Source: Helicoverpa zea (lineage: Eukaryota > Arthropoda > Insecta > Lepidoptera > Noctuidae). Taken from it: a stretch of DNA of 64,000 nt. Below the pieces are notes generated by a model, which saw only the letters and a program-made list of their open reading frames with translations, made no database searches and was not told the DNA's origin. The stretch lies in NCBI RefSeq assembly GCF_022581195.2, contig NC_061456.1, forward strand, positions 9,550,501 to 9,614,500. The letters are read 5' to 3'. Below, piece by piece: positions 34,601 to 45,500 of this stretch. Both the position numbers and the translations under genes were made by a program. Every line of letters starts with the position of its first letter. Position 1 is the first letter of the stretch.

Positions 34601-36500
34601 CCGGGAACACAATTCGTTTGCAGACGTTTCTAACGGGGCAGTCACTCCCGTATAGGCCTCGTTAGCTATCAGCGCAAGTGCCAAAACCAAAAAATGTGAC
34701 ACGGATGCAGCTTAAATAATCTTCTATAGATGTAAAGAGGCCGTTGATGATAGTAATGCTTGCTTACCTAGCTCCAAAGAGTTCGGAATGTAACGCGAGC
34801 ACAGTTTCCCGGAGCGCGGCGTTCTCTCTGGCGAGCTGTGCGGCTTCGGACCGAGCACGCGCCGTGTCCGTCACGTTGCCGGCCGCGTCGCCGCCCTCCT
34901 GGCATCCCCCTGTACATTCACACACTGTTTTCAACTTTACAACTTCACACACAGCCAATTGCTTCTATACTACTGATTTTTGGGAGCTAGAACGGGGCCT
35001 TAGAAACAAGGGTACATTCATGATCTTATCTTAATTTGAGCTTTTTCGTGAGCTGCATGAAGAGTTAGTTACTGACCGTTTGAGGTAATATCAATTTAAT
35101 AATAGGGGTTAAAGTATGAAATTGCCGATTTGTACTGAAAATCTAAATTGTAATTTTTTTAAATCTTTAAGAAACTTATTTAATCAAAATAGTTGTCATT
35201 ATTACCTATACATTGCGGACATCTAATAGGAAGGTTATTTATGCCTTTACGATAGAACTCTGAGGATCTAGACTGCACAAACTGTGTGAAAGAATTTTGT
35301 TCTGTCTCCTGGGAAGAAAACTTCTTGTCACGCAGATAATTGTCCAAATCACAAAAAAAATGGTCGTCCGTTAGAGCAAGGTCTGGCGAATATGGAGGAA
35401 GATTAATAGTTTCCAACTGCAGTTCCTGAAGAGTTAAAACGTTTCGTACGTTTCTCTTGTTGTATGAGGCCTCGCGTTGTCATGGAGCAATAACGGTGAA
35501 GGTCGATTCATGAGTCGTGGCTGTTTTACTGCTAATTTTTTCAACATTATTCGGTATTCGGCTGGGTATCAGGATAGTTTGACTAGGATCGGCGTTCACC
35601 GTCTCTCTTCATTCTTCGTTAATCACCTATCAGGCGGTCTTCCTCGTGGCTCGTTCTTCAAGTCGAAGTTTCCACCACGAAAGCATTTAATAAAAAATCG
35701 CACGGTGCGTTCATTAGCAGACACCTCTTCAAATGCAGCATTGATATTGCGGGCTGTTTCTGCCGTTCACTTCCGCGTTGGAACTCATATTCAAAAATTT
35801 CTCAAATTTTCGCAGTTTCCTTCTTGTTTAAGTTGAATAACACAAACAATTGAACATCGATAATCAAATATTTCACATTTTTTTAAGAGAAGAACATCAA
35901 AGAAACCATGTGAAAAGAGTTTCATTCGAAAACCTCAAACCATGAAGACTCTATGGCAATTCAAAAATCTACTAGAATAAAACGGCAATTTCATACTTTA
36001 ACCCCTAATATTATGCCATATTTGGCAATCTGTACTTCACAAATCTCATGACCTACATATACAGTAATTCCAAAACAAAAAATACTGAAAAATTCAAAGA
36101 TTAATAATTCAGCAAATAGTATTAATGATGATGTGTACATAGAGCATTAAGCAGAGGCACGACATCGCCGTATCAGAGTGTCGCAAGAGAATATTATTAT
36201 CAAGCAGTAATAGTATTTCAATCTAGGACGATGCACCACTCTAATCAATATCTGCAATTGTTCGCCGATTGCACGTAAGTATGATGTAAGCCATTTCCGC
36301 AATTGATGACTCTAATACGAGATATTGGGTAACCGAAAATTCTTCAACTGCGACCAGTGGGTGACATTGATTATTACATGGTCTAAAACCTTTGTTTCAA
36401 AGAACCTTCATTCATATCCGAGTTACAAATGCCAACACATCTTACCAGCTGACGCGGCTCGTGCTTGCACCAGTTCTGCCCTCATGTCAACGAGCTCAGC
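22568..36500 (-). CDS. GOPC: Golgi-associated PDZ and coiled-coil motif protein (GOPC), 5' exon(s) not found
   Basis: Twelve minus-strand exons: 36500-36446, 34909-34768, 34048-33943, 33067-32885, 32441-32316, 31967-31855, 31540-31445, 27420-27261, 26814-26698, 26000-25898, 25678-25528, 22691-22568. All have GT-AG borders and their phases add up without a break (1476 nt, 491 residues plus stop). The order is coiled coil (AELVDMRAELVQAR; RENAALRETVLALHSELFGA), the hallmark KYLDKELAGRIQQLQLLGRD, a Pro/Ala/Gly linker, and the PDZ domain: LGLGISVTGGREHGVPILIS, ELYVGDAILAINDVDL, then HKEAVQALQSVKGD. A Ser/Pro/acidic tail follows, ending GDPDFGTPV. GOPC acts at the trans-Golgi, binding cargo C-termini through PDZ and syntaxin-6/Rab effectors through its coiled coil. 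The N-terminal block typical of the family (about 80 residues) is absent; its exon must lie above 36500. Confidence 0.93.
23955..24012 (-). repeat. tRNA-like fragment, probably a SINE head remnant
   Basis: The minus strand has 'gaccgcgggttcgattcccg', a good B box with paired arms, but no convincing A box, anticodon arm or acceptor stem. It is not a functional tRNA. Confidence 0.4.
24241..24650 (-). CDS. Small Cys-rich (Cx2C) protein, two exons, in the last GOPC intron
   Basis: Exon 24650-24543 begins ATG (MQNIVYCINCGSAGG) and ends at the donor ATG|gtaagt. Exon 24387-24241 follows the acceptor attattacag and ends TAG. Phase 0 gives 84 residues. Three Cx2C pairs are seen: CINC, CTTC and CVLC, with the block WTVPRMVEAHDLICTTCW between. 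That spacing and the ICxxCW form recall insect zinc-finger-associated (ZAD-like) modules and a Cys-module family common in moths. A DNA-binding or protein-contact role is inference. It shares the strand of GOPC and sits inside its last intron, so it may be an independent nested gene or a transposon relic. Confidence 0.6.
25275..25485 (-). pseudogene. Second, weaker Cx2C module next to the small Cys-rich gene
   Basis: A minus-strand frame reads NGRLCGRCHCEPQLLKY and then FYCYLCLSLRENGTTPCK. The CGRC...CYLC layout parallels CTTC...CVLC at 24241-24387. There is no clear acceptor and the frame runs into A+T-rich sequence, so it may be a decayed paralogous exon. Confidence 0.35.
27421..28490. other. 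GOPC intron: hairpins, no gene
   Basis: It contains the palindrome GTTATTAGCACGAG / TTTGTGCTAATAAC near 27958-27985, and GTGACGTCATACGTCAC near 28160, which includes a TGACGTCA (CRE-type) core. No coding or named repeat. Confidence 0.4.
28491..29213. repeat. Long inverted repeat (fold-back element) in a GOPC intron
   Basis: The arm 28491-28729 ('ttgcaaaggacaatgggc' through 'agtcttgtaa') is repeated inverted at 28988-29213 (starting 'ttacaagacttacactta' type sequence and ending 'gcccattgtcctttgcaa'). A third partial copy of the arm ('caccaatagga' through 'ctgagatatag', about 28828-28928) lies in the loop. Arms differ at scattered sites. No coding frame; probably a non-autonomous fold-back transposon. 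Confidence 0.8.
29585..29877 (+). mobile_element. 5'-truncated RTE-like LINE with 15-bp target duplication
   Basis: GACACATGTTTATCA stands at 29570-29584 and 29878-29892. Between them the plus strand encodes RLSWYGHVMRR, GRGRPRKR, a stop, then DCLKEDMKQKGVDVSMTSDR and EEWKKKTCCADPK, the C-terminal end of an RTE-type LINE. It ends in (gat)n, as these LINEs do. One in-frame TAG and the truncation make it dead. Confidence 0.9.
30197..31051 (+). mobile_element. Tc1/IS630-like DNA transposon, internally deleted
   Basis: GTTCAACTCAGATTTGCGCG at 30199 is matched inverted by AGTTCAACTCAGTCTTGCGC at the right end; similarity runs about 35 bases to 'catatgtgtg'. TA is at each edge (30197-30198 and 31050-31051). 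The 855-bp element retains only the last part of a transposase, read left to right. Confidence 0.78.
30640..30885 (+). pseudogene. Transposase C-terminus (DDE_3 / IS630 type)
   Basis: The frame reads NVDQNKTEIMKLINERLSH, then DNTCRHVQKKKEKYYRHFD, then TKFIIYLGESSESEN and an acidic Ser-rich end with TAA at 30883-30885. The 'C-x-HV...E..Y' then 'FII-LG-(S/E)n' order is usual for the end of IS630-type DDE transposases. The catalytic domain is missing. Confidence 0.6.
32316..33067 (-). CDS. GOPC: GOPC exons carrying the start and core of the PDZ domain
   Basis: Exon 33067-32885 reads VEAEILVQRHKTLVRVCRG, a Gly/Ala/Arg/Pro linker coded by very G+C-rich DNA, then RTVRVRRSPHLGLGISVT, where LGLGI is the carboxylate-binding GLGF-type loop. 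Exon 32441-32316 continues GGREHGVPILISELEAGGPA to NDVDLTQ. The usual linker here has several charged residues; this copy is dominated by Ala and Pro. Confidence 0.9.
33140..33325 (+). repeat. SINE/LINE scrap
   Basis: 'ctggtactcagctgaatccg' and 'cggttagactggaagccgac' match the body of the SINE at 16550. Further on, 'cattgcgctgaccccaact' matches the LINE tail at 29830. It lies in a GOPC intron with no clear target duplication. Confidence 0.6.
35105..36005 (-). mobile_element. Mariner-like transposon in a GOPC intron
   Basis: GGGGTTAAAGTATGAAATTG is found at 35105 and inverted at 36005. TA is at 35103-35104 and 36006-36007. At 901 bp it is shorter than an intact mariner (about 1.3 kb). Confidence 0.88.
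35180..35440 (-). pseudogene. Mariner transposase C-terminal remnant
   Basis: The minus strand reads LPPYSPDLALTDDHFF, the last catalytic-Asp region of mariner transposases (usual form YSPDLAPTDYHFF). It continues with LRDKKFSSQET, EFYRKGINNLPIRCPQCI and NNDNYFD before the stop. The upstream part (35440-36000) is rearranged, and no complete catalytic triad remains. Confidence 0.85.
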
Positions 36501-39500
36501 CTGCAAATAGAGAAAAAAATCATTTAATCCCCGACGGTTAAAGCTCCCAAACAAATGGACGGCATCGTATATCAACAATAAGTAGTGTCGAATGTCATGG
36601 AAGTGATTCAGCACAATAGAATTTAATCTCCAGCCGAAATCAATGGCGGCGTAAATCCGAATTAGAGGAACACAGGGTGATGTCCTCGAGTCGACACGGG
36701 TACATAAATCGTTTGACTTGTGCACCCTCGCAGCGCGTGCCCTGCGGTTGCCTACCCTCATACACAGTTTACATGTCATCTGCCCGCCAATTCCACAATG
36801 ATTTATTTTATTACTAACGTTGAACATAACATTTAAGTATTTAGGTCGTGGACTCGTGGTACACTTTATGATCTCATTGCTATTTCGAAGAATAGTTCAC
36901 GATTCTTGATTATTCAATTGAACAACTCATCTATCTCTAGGTACGTACTCAAGGTGTCGATCATATTTATACTAAACGGTAAACAAGATCGGCAGATAGC
37001 AGCAAAAAGAATACAAACTACACAGAGTACACGTGGGATTATAAATGGAGCATGATTAGACCCGCCCCAACGCTTAACAAGGCCCTTACAAGGAAATATC
37101 TGTTTAACTACATCATTTTATGTAAATGCAAGTCTATTCAATTGTATCTATACAAATTATTCTAGTTAATTTTAGAAGTAAATTGAATCAAGGAATGCGG
37201 TTCCCAACATTACGAAGAATTGTCGCTCAGTTTTCTTTTAGAATATTAAAGAGTTTACTCTTTATCTCCGTAGTGCTGAATACTAATACGAATGAGTGCT
37301 TACTAAGCCGGAAATGTATATCGTTGTACTGTTTTAAATAGTTGAGTACACGAGAGTCAAGATGATCTTGAGTGGATGTTGGGAGTTAGCGCCGACCTGC
37401 GCAAGCGCAGCGCACCGACAGGCCGCGCCAGCCATGTAAAAGTCGCCTTCATCAGACTAGCAAATATGAACAGATTGTGCATGTCCTAATCTAGAACTTA
37501 TAATACCGTTACAATCGTAAAATGCCTGTGACCTAAAAGCCGTGAGCCTATTACCTAATACCAAAGATATGTTATTAATTTGCCCTTGAATAGTTCACGA
37601 CTTTACTATTATCTAAAAGTCTGAGCTTTAGCTTTAGTAGTTAATTTAAATCACGTCAATTGTAAATCCTGGACCTTGATTTATTATCGAGTCATTATCA
37701 AAAGGATACCATTACACGAACGGGACTCAAAGCGGCCCACCTGTAAAATAATAATAGCGAAGGCGGTCATTAGCTCTCAAGATAATCAACAGAACGCAAG
37801 TAGGGAATATCATTTTATGATCGATAACATAATTAATGTTATAATTGCCATTACTTTCCGATTTCGATATGTTAATTATAAAGTTGAAATTTGAATTTTA
37901 TTGAAATGTTACTTGATTTGGAAGAAGTGTTCAAAGAAATTGGAACTGTTACATAAAACTTCGGACCAGCAGAGGAACACATTTCGTGCTTTTTTTACTT
38001 CTTGTGGTCTTTTTTTACTTTTATTTGAAATATAATTTTGTATGAATTGACGTGGTTATTAAACTATCCTTCTTTCTTTCCTTCGTATTTATGCAGAATC
38101 AAAAAAATACTTGAAACTGATTGCAGGCTCTAAGCTAATATCTGAATGGTTCTATATTGAAAGCTATAACAATACATCTTGATGTCAGTTAACACGGGAA
38201 GACGGTAAGAGTAGCGACTATTTAATCACAACTATAAAATTTCAACTCCTCTCTTGCAAAATTGTTATTTCAAAACACAGTTGTCAAAACAAAGTTTCTA
38301 GTCATACGCGCAGTCTTGGTAGTTTTACGTATCCTATCGACAACGGTTCTCATCGAGACTTTCAGCACCACACCCTTTGCAATTATCCTTGGCACACAAA
38401 GATATTGTGACGTCGTTATATGCACATACATGCAACAACCATAAACAACCTACGTGAATGCCTATGTGAAGGAACAGCCGTAGTAAATGCACAACAAAAT
38501 ATGCAGGCTTGCACTCTCAATATTTAACCGACATTGTTTGGGATGAGTATGTCTCGCACTATACACCAATAAACACGACCTACGCTGATTTCAAGATCAT
38601 TATCGCCTGAACATAAAGTGGGCGTTTGTTGATGTTAAAAGCGATCGTGAATATTATAACACCAATGAGAATTCTAACTTCTTTAACATATACGATATAG
38701 TATAAAAACCATTATGCTAAATGCACAGTTAAGTTGTATTGCGAGACAATGAATACGATTCATTAGGGCCGCAATAAAACGCGAGTATCTAAGAACGGAT
38801 GGCCCTCGGCAATTTAAATACCAACTTCAACGACAACGTATCCAACTACTTTCATCTCTTCCCTAATTAAGTTGCGAGTTATTGCGATATGTCTGGTCTC
38901 TGGCAATAAAGCGTTTCCAGCGGCAGAGTTGTGAGCAGCATAAACTCGGATAGTTTAAGGTGCAATGCAAGTAAAGCGATTGACGCTGCGTTTGAGTAGA
39001 CTGTTTTACGCGGTGTGGGCGCCGATCTCAGATAACGACTAACAAACGGAAGATTGATTCACCGCTGTTTGATATCATTGCACGCATCTCAGAGATACAC
39101 GAATGATTTGATCGCGGTGCGCACGCGCCTGCCGCCGGCGCTCCACGAAAAGCTACACATACAAGTAGATCTGACAATTCATGCAAAGCAAGTACAATAA
39201 ATCTCCCAATCTGTGTGTCGACACATTTACGTCTGTGGAGATGAAATCTGAGTCTCATGAATAACAGCACATGCCATCGCATTTTAGTACTATACGAGTT
39301 AACATGAAAGTTCTCGTATCTTGTCTGACATGTTTAGGGGACCACACGAGTTGATATACAACTATAATTGAATTAGCCTCGCAATGCGATCGCGTCTTGC
39401 TTTACTACATTGCGTATGGGCAGATACTTAAATTCAATTAGAACATTATAAAGGACGATACTAACAACTAGGAAATGTACATAAAAATAAATTAGATTTT

Positions 39501-42500
39501 ATTTTGTTACCTACATTAGAGTACTGAAAAAATCGGGTTCCAAAATGTGCCCTAGGAATGTATTTCTAGACTCTAGTTAGAGCCTGAAGGGCGACGTATG
39601 TACCTATAGGAAAGGTTTGGATAAGACAACATATTATTTCAATTTCAAATAACAAGTAAAATATTAAATCGATACAAAAATCAAAATCGTTTTTTTTTTA
39701 TTCTACAAACGCATAGAATGAATGGATGGAAATAATTTGGAATACAATCCAGTTTGAACTGCACAATAGCTCTTTCCTGTAAGTCTACATGAGGTCATTG
39801 TTTCGTCTGTCTTGAGCGCCCTACATGCATTGTTTATGTGTCTGACAAATACTTGCACCGTGTGCAACTCTTCATTTACATGCGTCCCGGTCGTGCTTGC
39901 AGTCGCATCACGCCGGGACACAACTGTCCTCTAACTTTTCACTCATTGTCAGTCAATATGCAAATTCCCCCACTACCGTTCGATTGTACAAACTACAGGC
40001 TGGAATCTGGAATTACCAGAGAATAAACATTCTAAGCAGGTAAAAATGTCACGCTTGTTCAAATTTAATGCTTGTTCAAGTTTATGTAAAGTTTTCATGT
40101 GGGTTAGCATAGGCACCCATAGTTCACACATAGGCTAAGGCGAACAAGATCACCCGATAGCGGTACACACGCCCACGCTGCAATGATACTTGATGCTTGT
40201 GCAACTGATCTCCAAACTTACATTAGAATCTAAGCTTGTAATGCAGCATCGAGTGCATTACCATAAAAAATATTCTAAACCGATCGATTAGAAGGCTTTA
40301 TGAATGATACAAGATCAACCAGATGTGCTTACATTTGAACAATGGTGAGAGTACGAGGTGCAAAGGTGATGGATCGCCACCCAGGAAATGGATGTTATCA
40401 AGCATGAGTAGTGGATGAGTGCGCGGCGGGGAGCTCGCTTCGACCCATTTGCTCTATCTCCACCAAAGAGTTATTACCGCTTTTCACTTCGTCCTATTGA
40501 CGGTTTCCAATAGCCAACGGCGGAAAAAAAAACAAATTCATCTATATCTAATCAATAAAGTGGAAGCTCCATCAAGATAACAAAAAAATGACACAAGATG
40601 TAGTTACACAAACATTCAGGTCGTATTGGCGAATTGTCCAACGCATGTCGTAGTAGCAATGTTGAGACACAAGGAGTCACAAATCAACATACGGGTAATG
40701 ACAATGGAGACAGTGAAGTAACAGTTCGTAGCGCTTAACAAATGATCCTCGGTGTAATCACAGTGACAAGTGTTGGCCTCGGCTGTTGGAGGCTGTCCAA
40801 ACCATTTTATCTTATTTCACATTACAGTTCAGATACGCAGGTAATTATTGAACTAGGATAAATGAACAGGTTAACTATTTCTTTTATTTTTGTCAACTAT
40901 CTTGTTGAAGAATGAATTGAATCCCGGAATGAGTGCATGGTGAAGCCGTTTTAAGTGTTTAATTTAACTCCTACATCGTTGGAAACTAATGATAAAGAAC
41001 GTGAAGATGCCTAATTCATTTCCTAAGAACAGTACATAAACACTAATTCTTACTAACTAAATAATTATACTGACGAGTTCACGATGGTTGTAAACGCATC
41101 CAGATATTTTATTCTCAGAGTACACTGATAGGTATGTAAAATTAAATGAAACAATATGCAATATGCATGCTAAAGCTCATTCGTGTGATTTGATCGTGAT
41201 CGCACCTGGCGAGCAAGCGCAGGCATTCATTTCCCGCGCGCCAGTCGCGTCGTGTTGTCTACGACAATTTCGCGACACACGTTTCTCAGAAACTAATCAA
41301 TACAACTCATGCGCTGCAACCCAATGGCGATATGCTAATCCCAATGTTCTTATCATGTCCGGTCTGCTATTACTTTTGTATGACACCAGCATTACGATTG
41401 CGTAAATTTCAATTAAAATAATCATCACCATAACTTTTCATAAACTAAATTAAAAATCTCTATTACTTAAGATTGATTAACAAGTGACATAAGAGAATAA
41501 TATTCTTGTTTGTAACCATGTCTAATAGAACATGAAATTGAATACCCTATAAAACAAGTTATGAATTGCATAAGGTGCTTAGCACATATAATATGCCGTA
41601 AGCACATTAATGTTAATACAAATGAATTAATAACCGAAAACAGTTATCAAGAGTCGTAGCAAAGACGTACATAATATTATAATATAATATTCAGGTGATT
41701 AAGACAAAAGTAGTGATTTAAGAGATAATCATAATGACAAATTGTGGGTTGTATACGCACATACGTAGATACGTGGTATTAAATATCCAAATGGTTGAAT
41801 GCAATTTGTTTTGGATAGAGTAAGTCATGACCATGAGTATGTTATAAAGTCCAGTTAAGCTTGAAGTAAAGTGGTGTCAACTTGAATTTATATCTTGTCT
41901 CTTGCAAGACATATTTCAAGATACAAGACACCTGAGCGCAGCTATTTAAGGCTTTAGTAATTTTGTATCTGTTAAAATAAACCGCACTGATAATGACTAC
42001 AAGTGAGATAATATTTAATGTTTTACTAAAAGATAAACATTTTTGTGTAATTCACACACAATTTTGAGCTGATTAGGAATTCAATGACAAGGTCATGAGA
42101 TTCCTGAAGAGTTCTGTTTCCTACGTCATTAAGAAAGCGGATACGGTAATATAATATTATACTACATCGTATGTTTTGTAAAGCATTATTACTTACAACG
42201 AATATATATTTTTAAGAATCCTTACGCGATGTTTTATTAAGAACGGGTTTCAATTGAGAATTTCAAATAACGTAGGTAACCTCAGAAACTGCAATAGCTT
42301 AAAATACACAAAACGAATAGAAAACCCTCCAACAGAACATTATTTGCTTCTTGGCAACATAGATAGATTCATGAGAAAAGGCATAAGAAAAAAGTTGTCA
42401 TACTATATTCTCTTTACTTCCCTTAAGGAGTGCGCCTATGAGGTGAATACTTCACAATGGGTATATTATTGAACGAGACGACAACAAGGGTACCAATAGT

Positions 42501-45500
42501 AGATTGTTAATAAAATTTATTATGTTAATAAACAGGCTCCCAGACCCATAAAAACAACAAACAATAAAAGCGATTTTAAGCTATAAACGTATGCAGTGGT
42601 TTATGAGTGTTCCACTGAGCAGTAAAATTGGCATCAAGTCATCGACGAAGGGTGCATAAGCTAAAGGGCATGAATCATGCAACTTGGATTCGAAGAATGC
42701 ATTGCGATCTAGTACGCTGGGCTATTTGTGTAACATCTATTTATATATACTGCAATTTGAACTGCAATCCTTTAGATACTTTTATTAGTTTTGAATGACT
42801 TTCCCATCGCAAGCAATTTTGTAGCGCAATACTCAACCACATCAAGGGCGACGAGAGTAATGTTCAATGAATCTATTGAAGGCTAGGGAACAGGTTTGCG
42901 AGGCTAGCCCTGTGTTTGCGGTCACGACGTCCGCCGAGGATGGTGGCACGCTCGAGCGGACCACAAAGTGGACCGCAGGAGCATCCCGCCGCGCGGCCTC
43001 ATAGGATTGCCCCGCCCGCATCACCACCGTCAAACCTCAAAACATGGAAACTTAAAGCTGCATAAGTTGTGCATCGTATCAAGTAACGACCTGAATAGGG
43101 AGAGGAAACACAATAGCATTTATGAATGACGCGACGCTTTCGAGATAAGCATCCGAGAACAAAGCTGTCGAGGACGTTACGCCAGACGATTTAAGTCTAT
43201 TGAATAGTCACGTACGCTACACATAATAAATTCCAGTAAAAGCTTCTGATTTGCGAAAACATTTTGCAATATGTTAAAATCCACGAAAACCCCACACGAT
43301 TTCATTAGCGTAGGGCAAATGGTAACTCTGAGAACGGATGATATGTTCCAAATTAATATTCTCTTTCACACGAAGGCGTTGGCGCGACAACAGATTACAA
43401 AATAAACAGAAATAACAATAAACACCTTTCTGTAGAGACAAAAATGCAAATCATATGCGGTTTAGTACGTATAGCGATGCTCAAGCTAACTTATACCAAT
43501 AAATTACAGTTCCCGTCACGACATTTATTCAAATGAATCTATCTTTAGATAACGAATCGTTTTTCTATCGTATTATTTATTTTATTGCTGCATTGCTTTT
43601 TGTATAATTTGATGTGTTATTTTATAAGTGGTTAGCATGCGAACGATAACACATATTTATTACGACGTCGTGTGAAAGAAACAAATTATTTAAAGTTCAT
43701 TTGCTGGTAAACGAAATATTGCTTCACGCTAATCAAACAGCCATTTCTCTGAGTGAGGTAATTGTGAAAATAATAGTGATTGCCATTGACCTGTGTGGGA
43801 CGATGTGTGCGAAGTCATTACTCATTTACGTCCCTCATACTAATTGCGTTGTGTTTCACATCGACGCCAATAATCACTTATGAAAAATAATTTATTACAT
43901 AGACTTGAGGATTGATTGAATATCCTTGAAAGTATCTATCACGAACATAAGAGAAAACGGCAACTTGCTGTGTAATTAATCTCATTAATTATTGTAGGCC
44001 CACAGTGAATCTTCACCAGCGCAGATTTATAAAATGCAAAATTGTGAAGTCGGGTTGTACAAGGTTTTCCACAAAACATGAAAATCTGAACGAAGTCCAA
44101 ATTCTAAATGAAATTAAAATAATTTAAGATTACGAGCTCATTCGCGTTCTTTTGATTTTAATGAGAATTGTTCATACTACTGTTAAAAATCGCATTAAAA
44201 TCAAATTAAAAATTGTTAGCGAATAGGTACAGAAACACACACCCAAGTAATTTGCGAGACAGAGCTTCCAACATTATGAGGTAATAAAAGAGCATAAAAG
44301 CCCATTAGCTGTTAACGTAAAGCGATGTGGAGGAAGCACACGCTTGCTGACACATGCGTGCAGTGCGCGGACTGCGCCCAATGTTTACGTTTGCCACTTA
44401 TACTCAGCCAATACATATTGTCATAATTTACACCTAAGCCCGAAATAATCAATAGGTTCCAACGGAAAATAACTATGGTATCGAGTCCATTTATTTCATA
44501 CACTACAGTAATTTAAATACAGATATTCACTTTAACATGAAACTTCATAAGTTTATAATAAACATTTTATAGCATGGCATAAATCACCAGCGAAGTTAAA
44601 ACTAACAAACATGAAATATTTAACGAAGTAGTACAAACACGTCAATCAAAGAGATAGTCGCATAGACGGTGCCACTGGAGCAGTAACAAAAGGAAAGCTT
44701 CGAGATTTCCTTTTTACAGCCGGATGCCCCATCTCAGGGAATTGAGATTGCCAATAGCACAAACCCTGCTAGTTGTGGAGATCTGTAAGACTAGGGCTTG
44801 TAATTGCTTGGTGTCGTTAAATTTTGCATTTACGTTTAACGTCGATAGTTATTACTCGATCGAGAATTATTACGACGAGTTACTAGAACTCGTCAACCCG
44901 CTGCACGTGTGTAGGTAAGTAGGCATTGGAACCTAATTAAACGTTGGTTATAGTTTATTCTCGGGCCTGCGGCGAGCGATTCCCACGAACCGCAGAAAGG
45001 CAGACCTGTCGCATTATCATATTAAAGGTAAATCGTGTACAGGCGTGACGGAATACCCATTTCTGCAAAACTCGTACGCTACTGCGACGCGTTCAAGTGA
45101 TGTTTTATGTGAAGTCGGACCTTGGCCAGCTTACTTCATGTCCGATGTCATCCTTTCAATGTAAGCAAATAGTCATGTTTATTTTTCATCTGCAACACTA
45201 TAAATTGCAACTTATTAACATATCGTTTCTAAGGTAGACTAACAACTATGTTATAAACTTGAACGCCTGAAGTAACCGTGATTGAGACTCTATATTGAAC
45301 GTGTGAAACGATGATTTCATTGAACAGTAGTACATTACATCAACACCCCATAAGATGCCTGTTGCTTCCTAGTGGGTATCAAAGGATAACGAATGTGAGA
45401 AAGTAATGTTAAACATTGTAACTATATCCTGAAGCAATAAAGTGAAGTGCAGTATCAGTCAGGAATTCCATCACATTTTATGGGAACGATAAAATCATAG

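Noticed and set aside
34744..35034. 96-codon plus-strand frame
   Set aside because: Antisense of the GOPC coiled-coil exon 34909-34768.
35477..35836. 119-codon plus-strand frame
   Set aside because: Antisense to the degraded mariner transposase.
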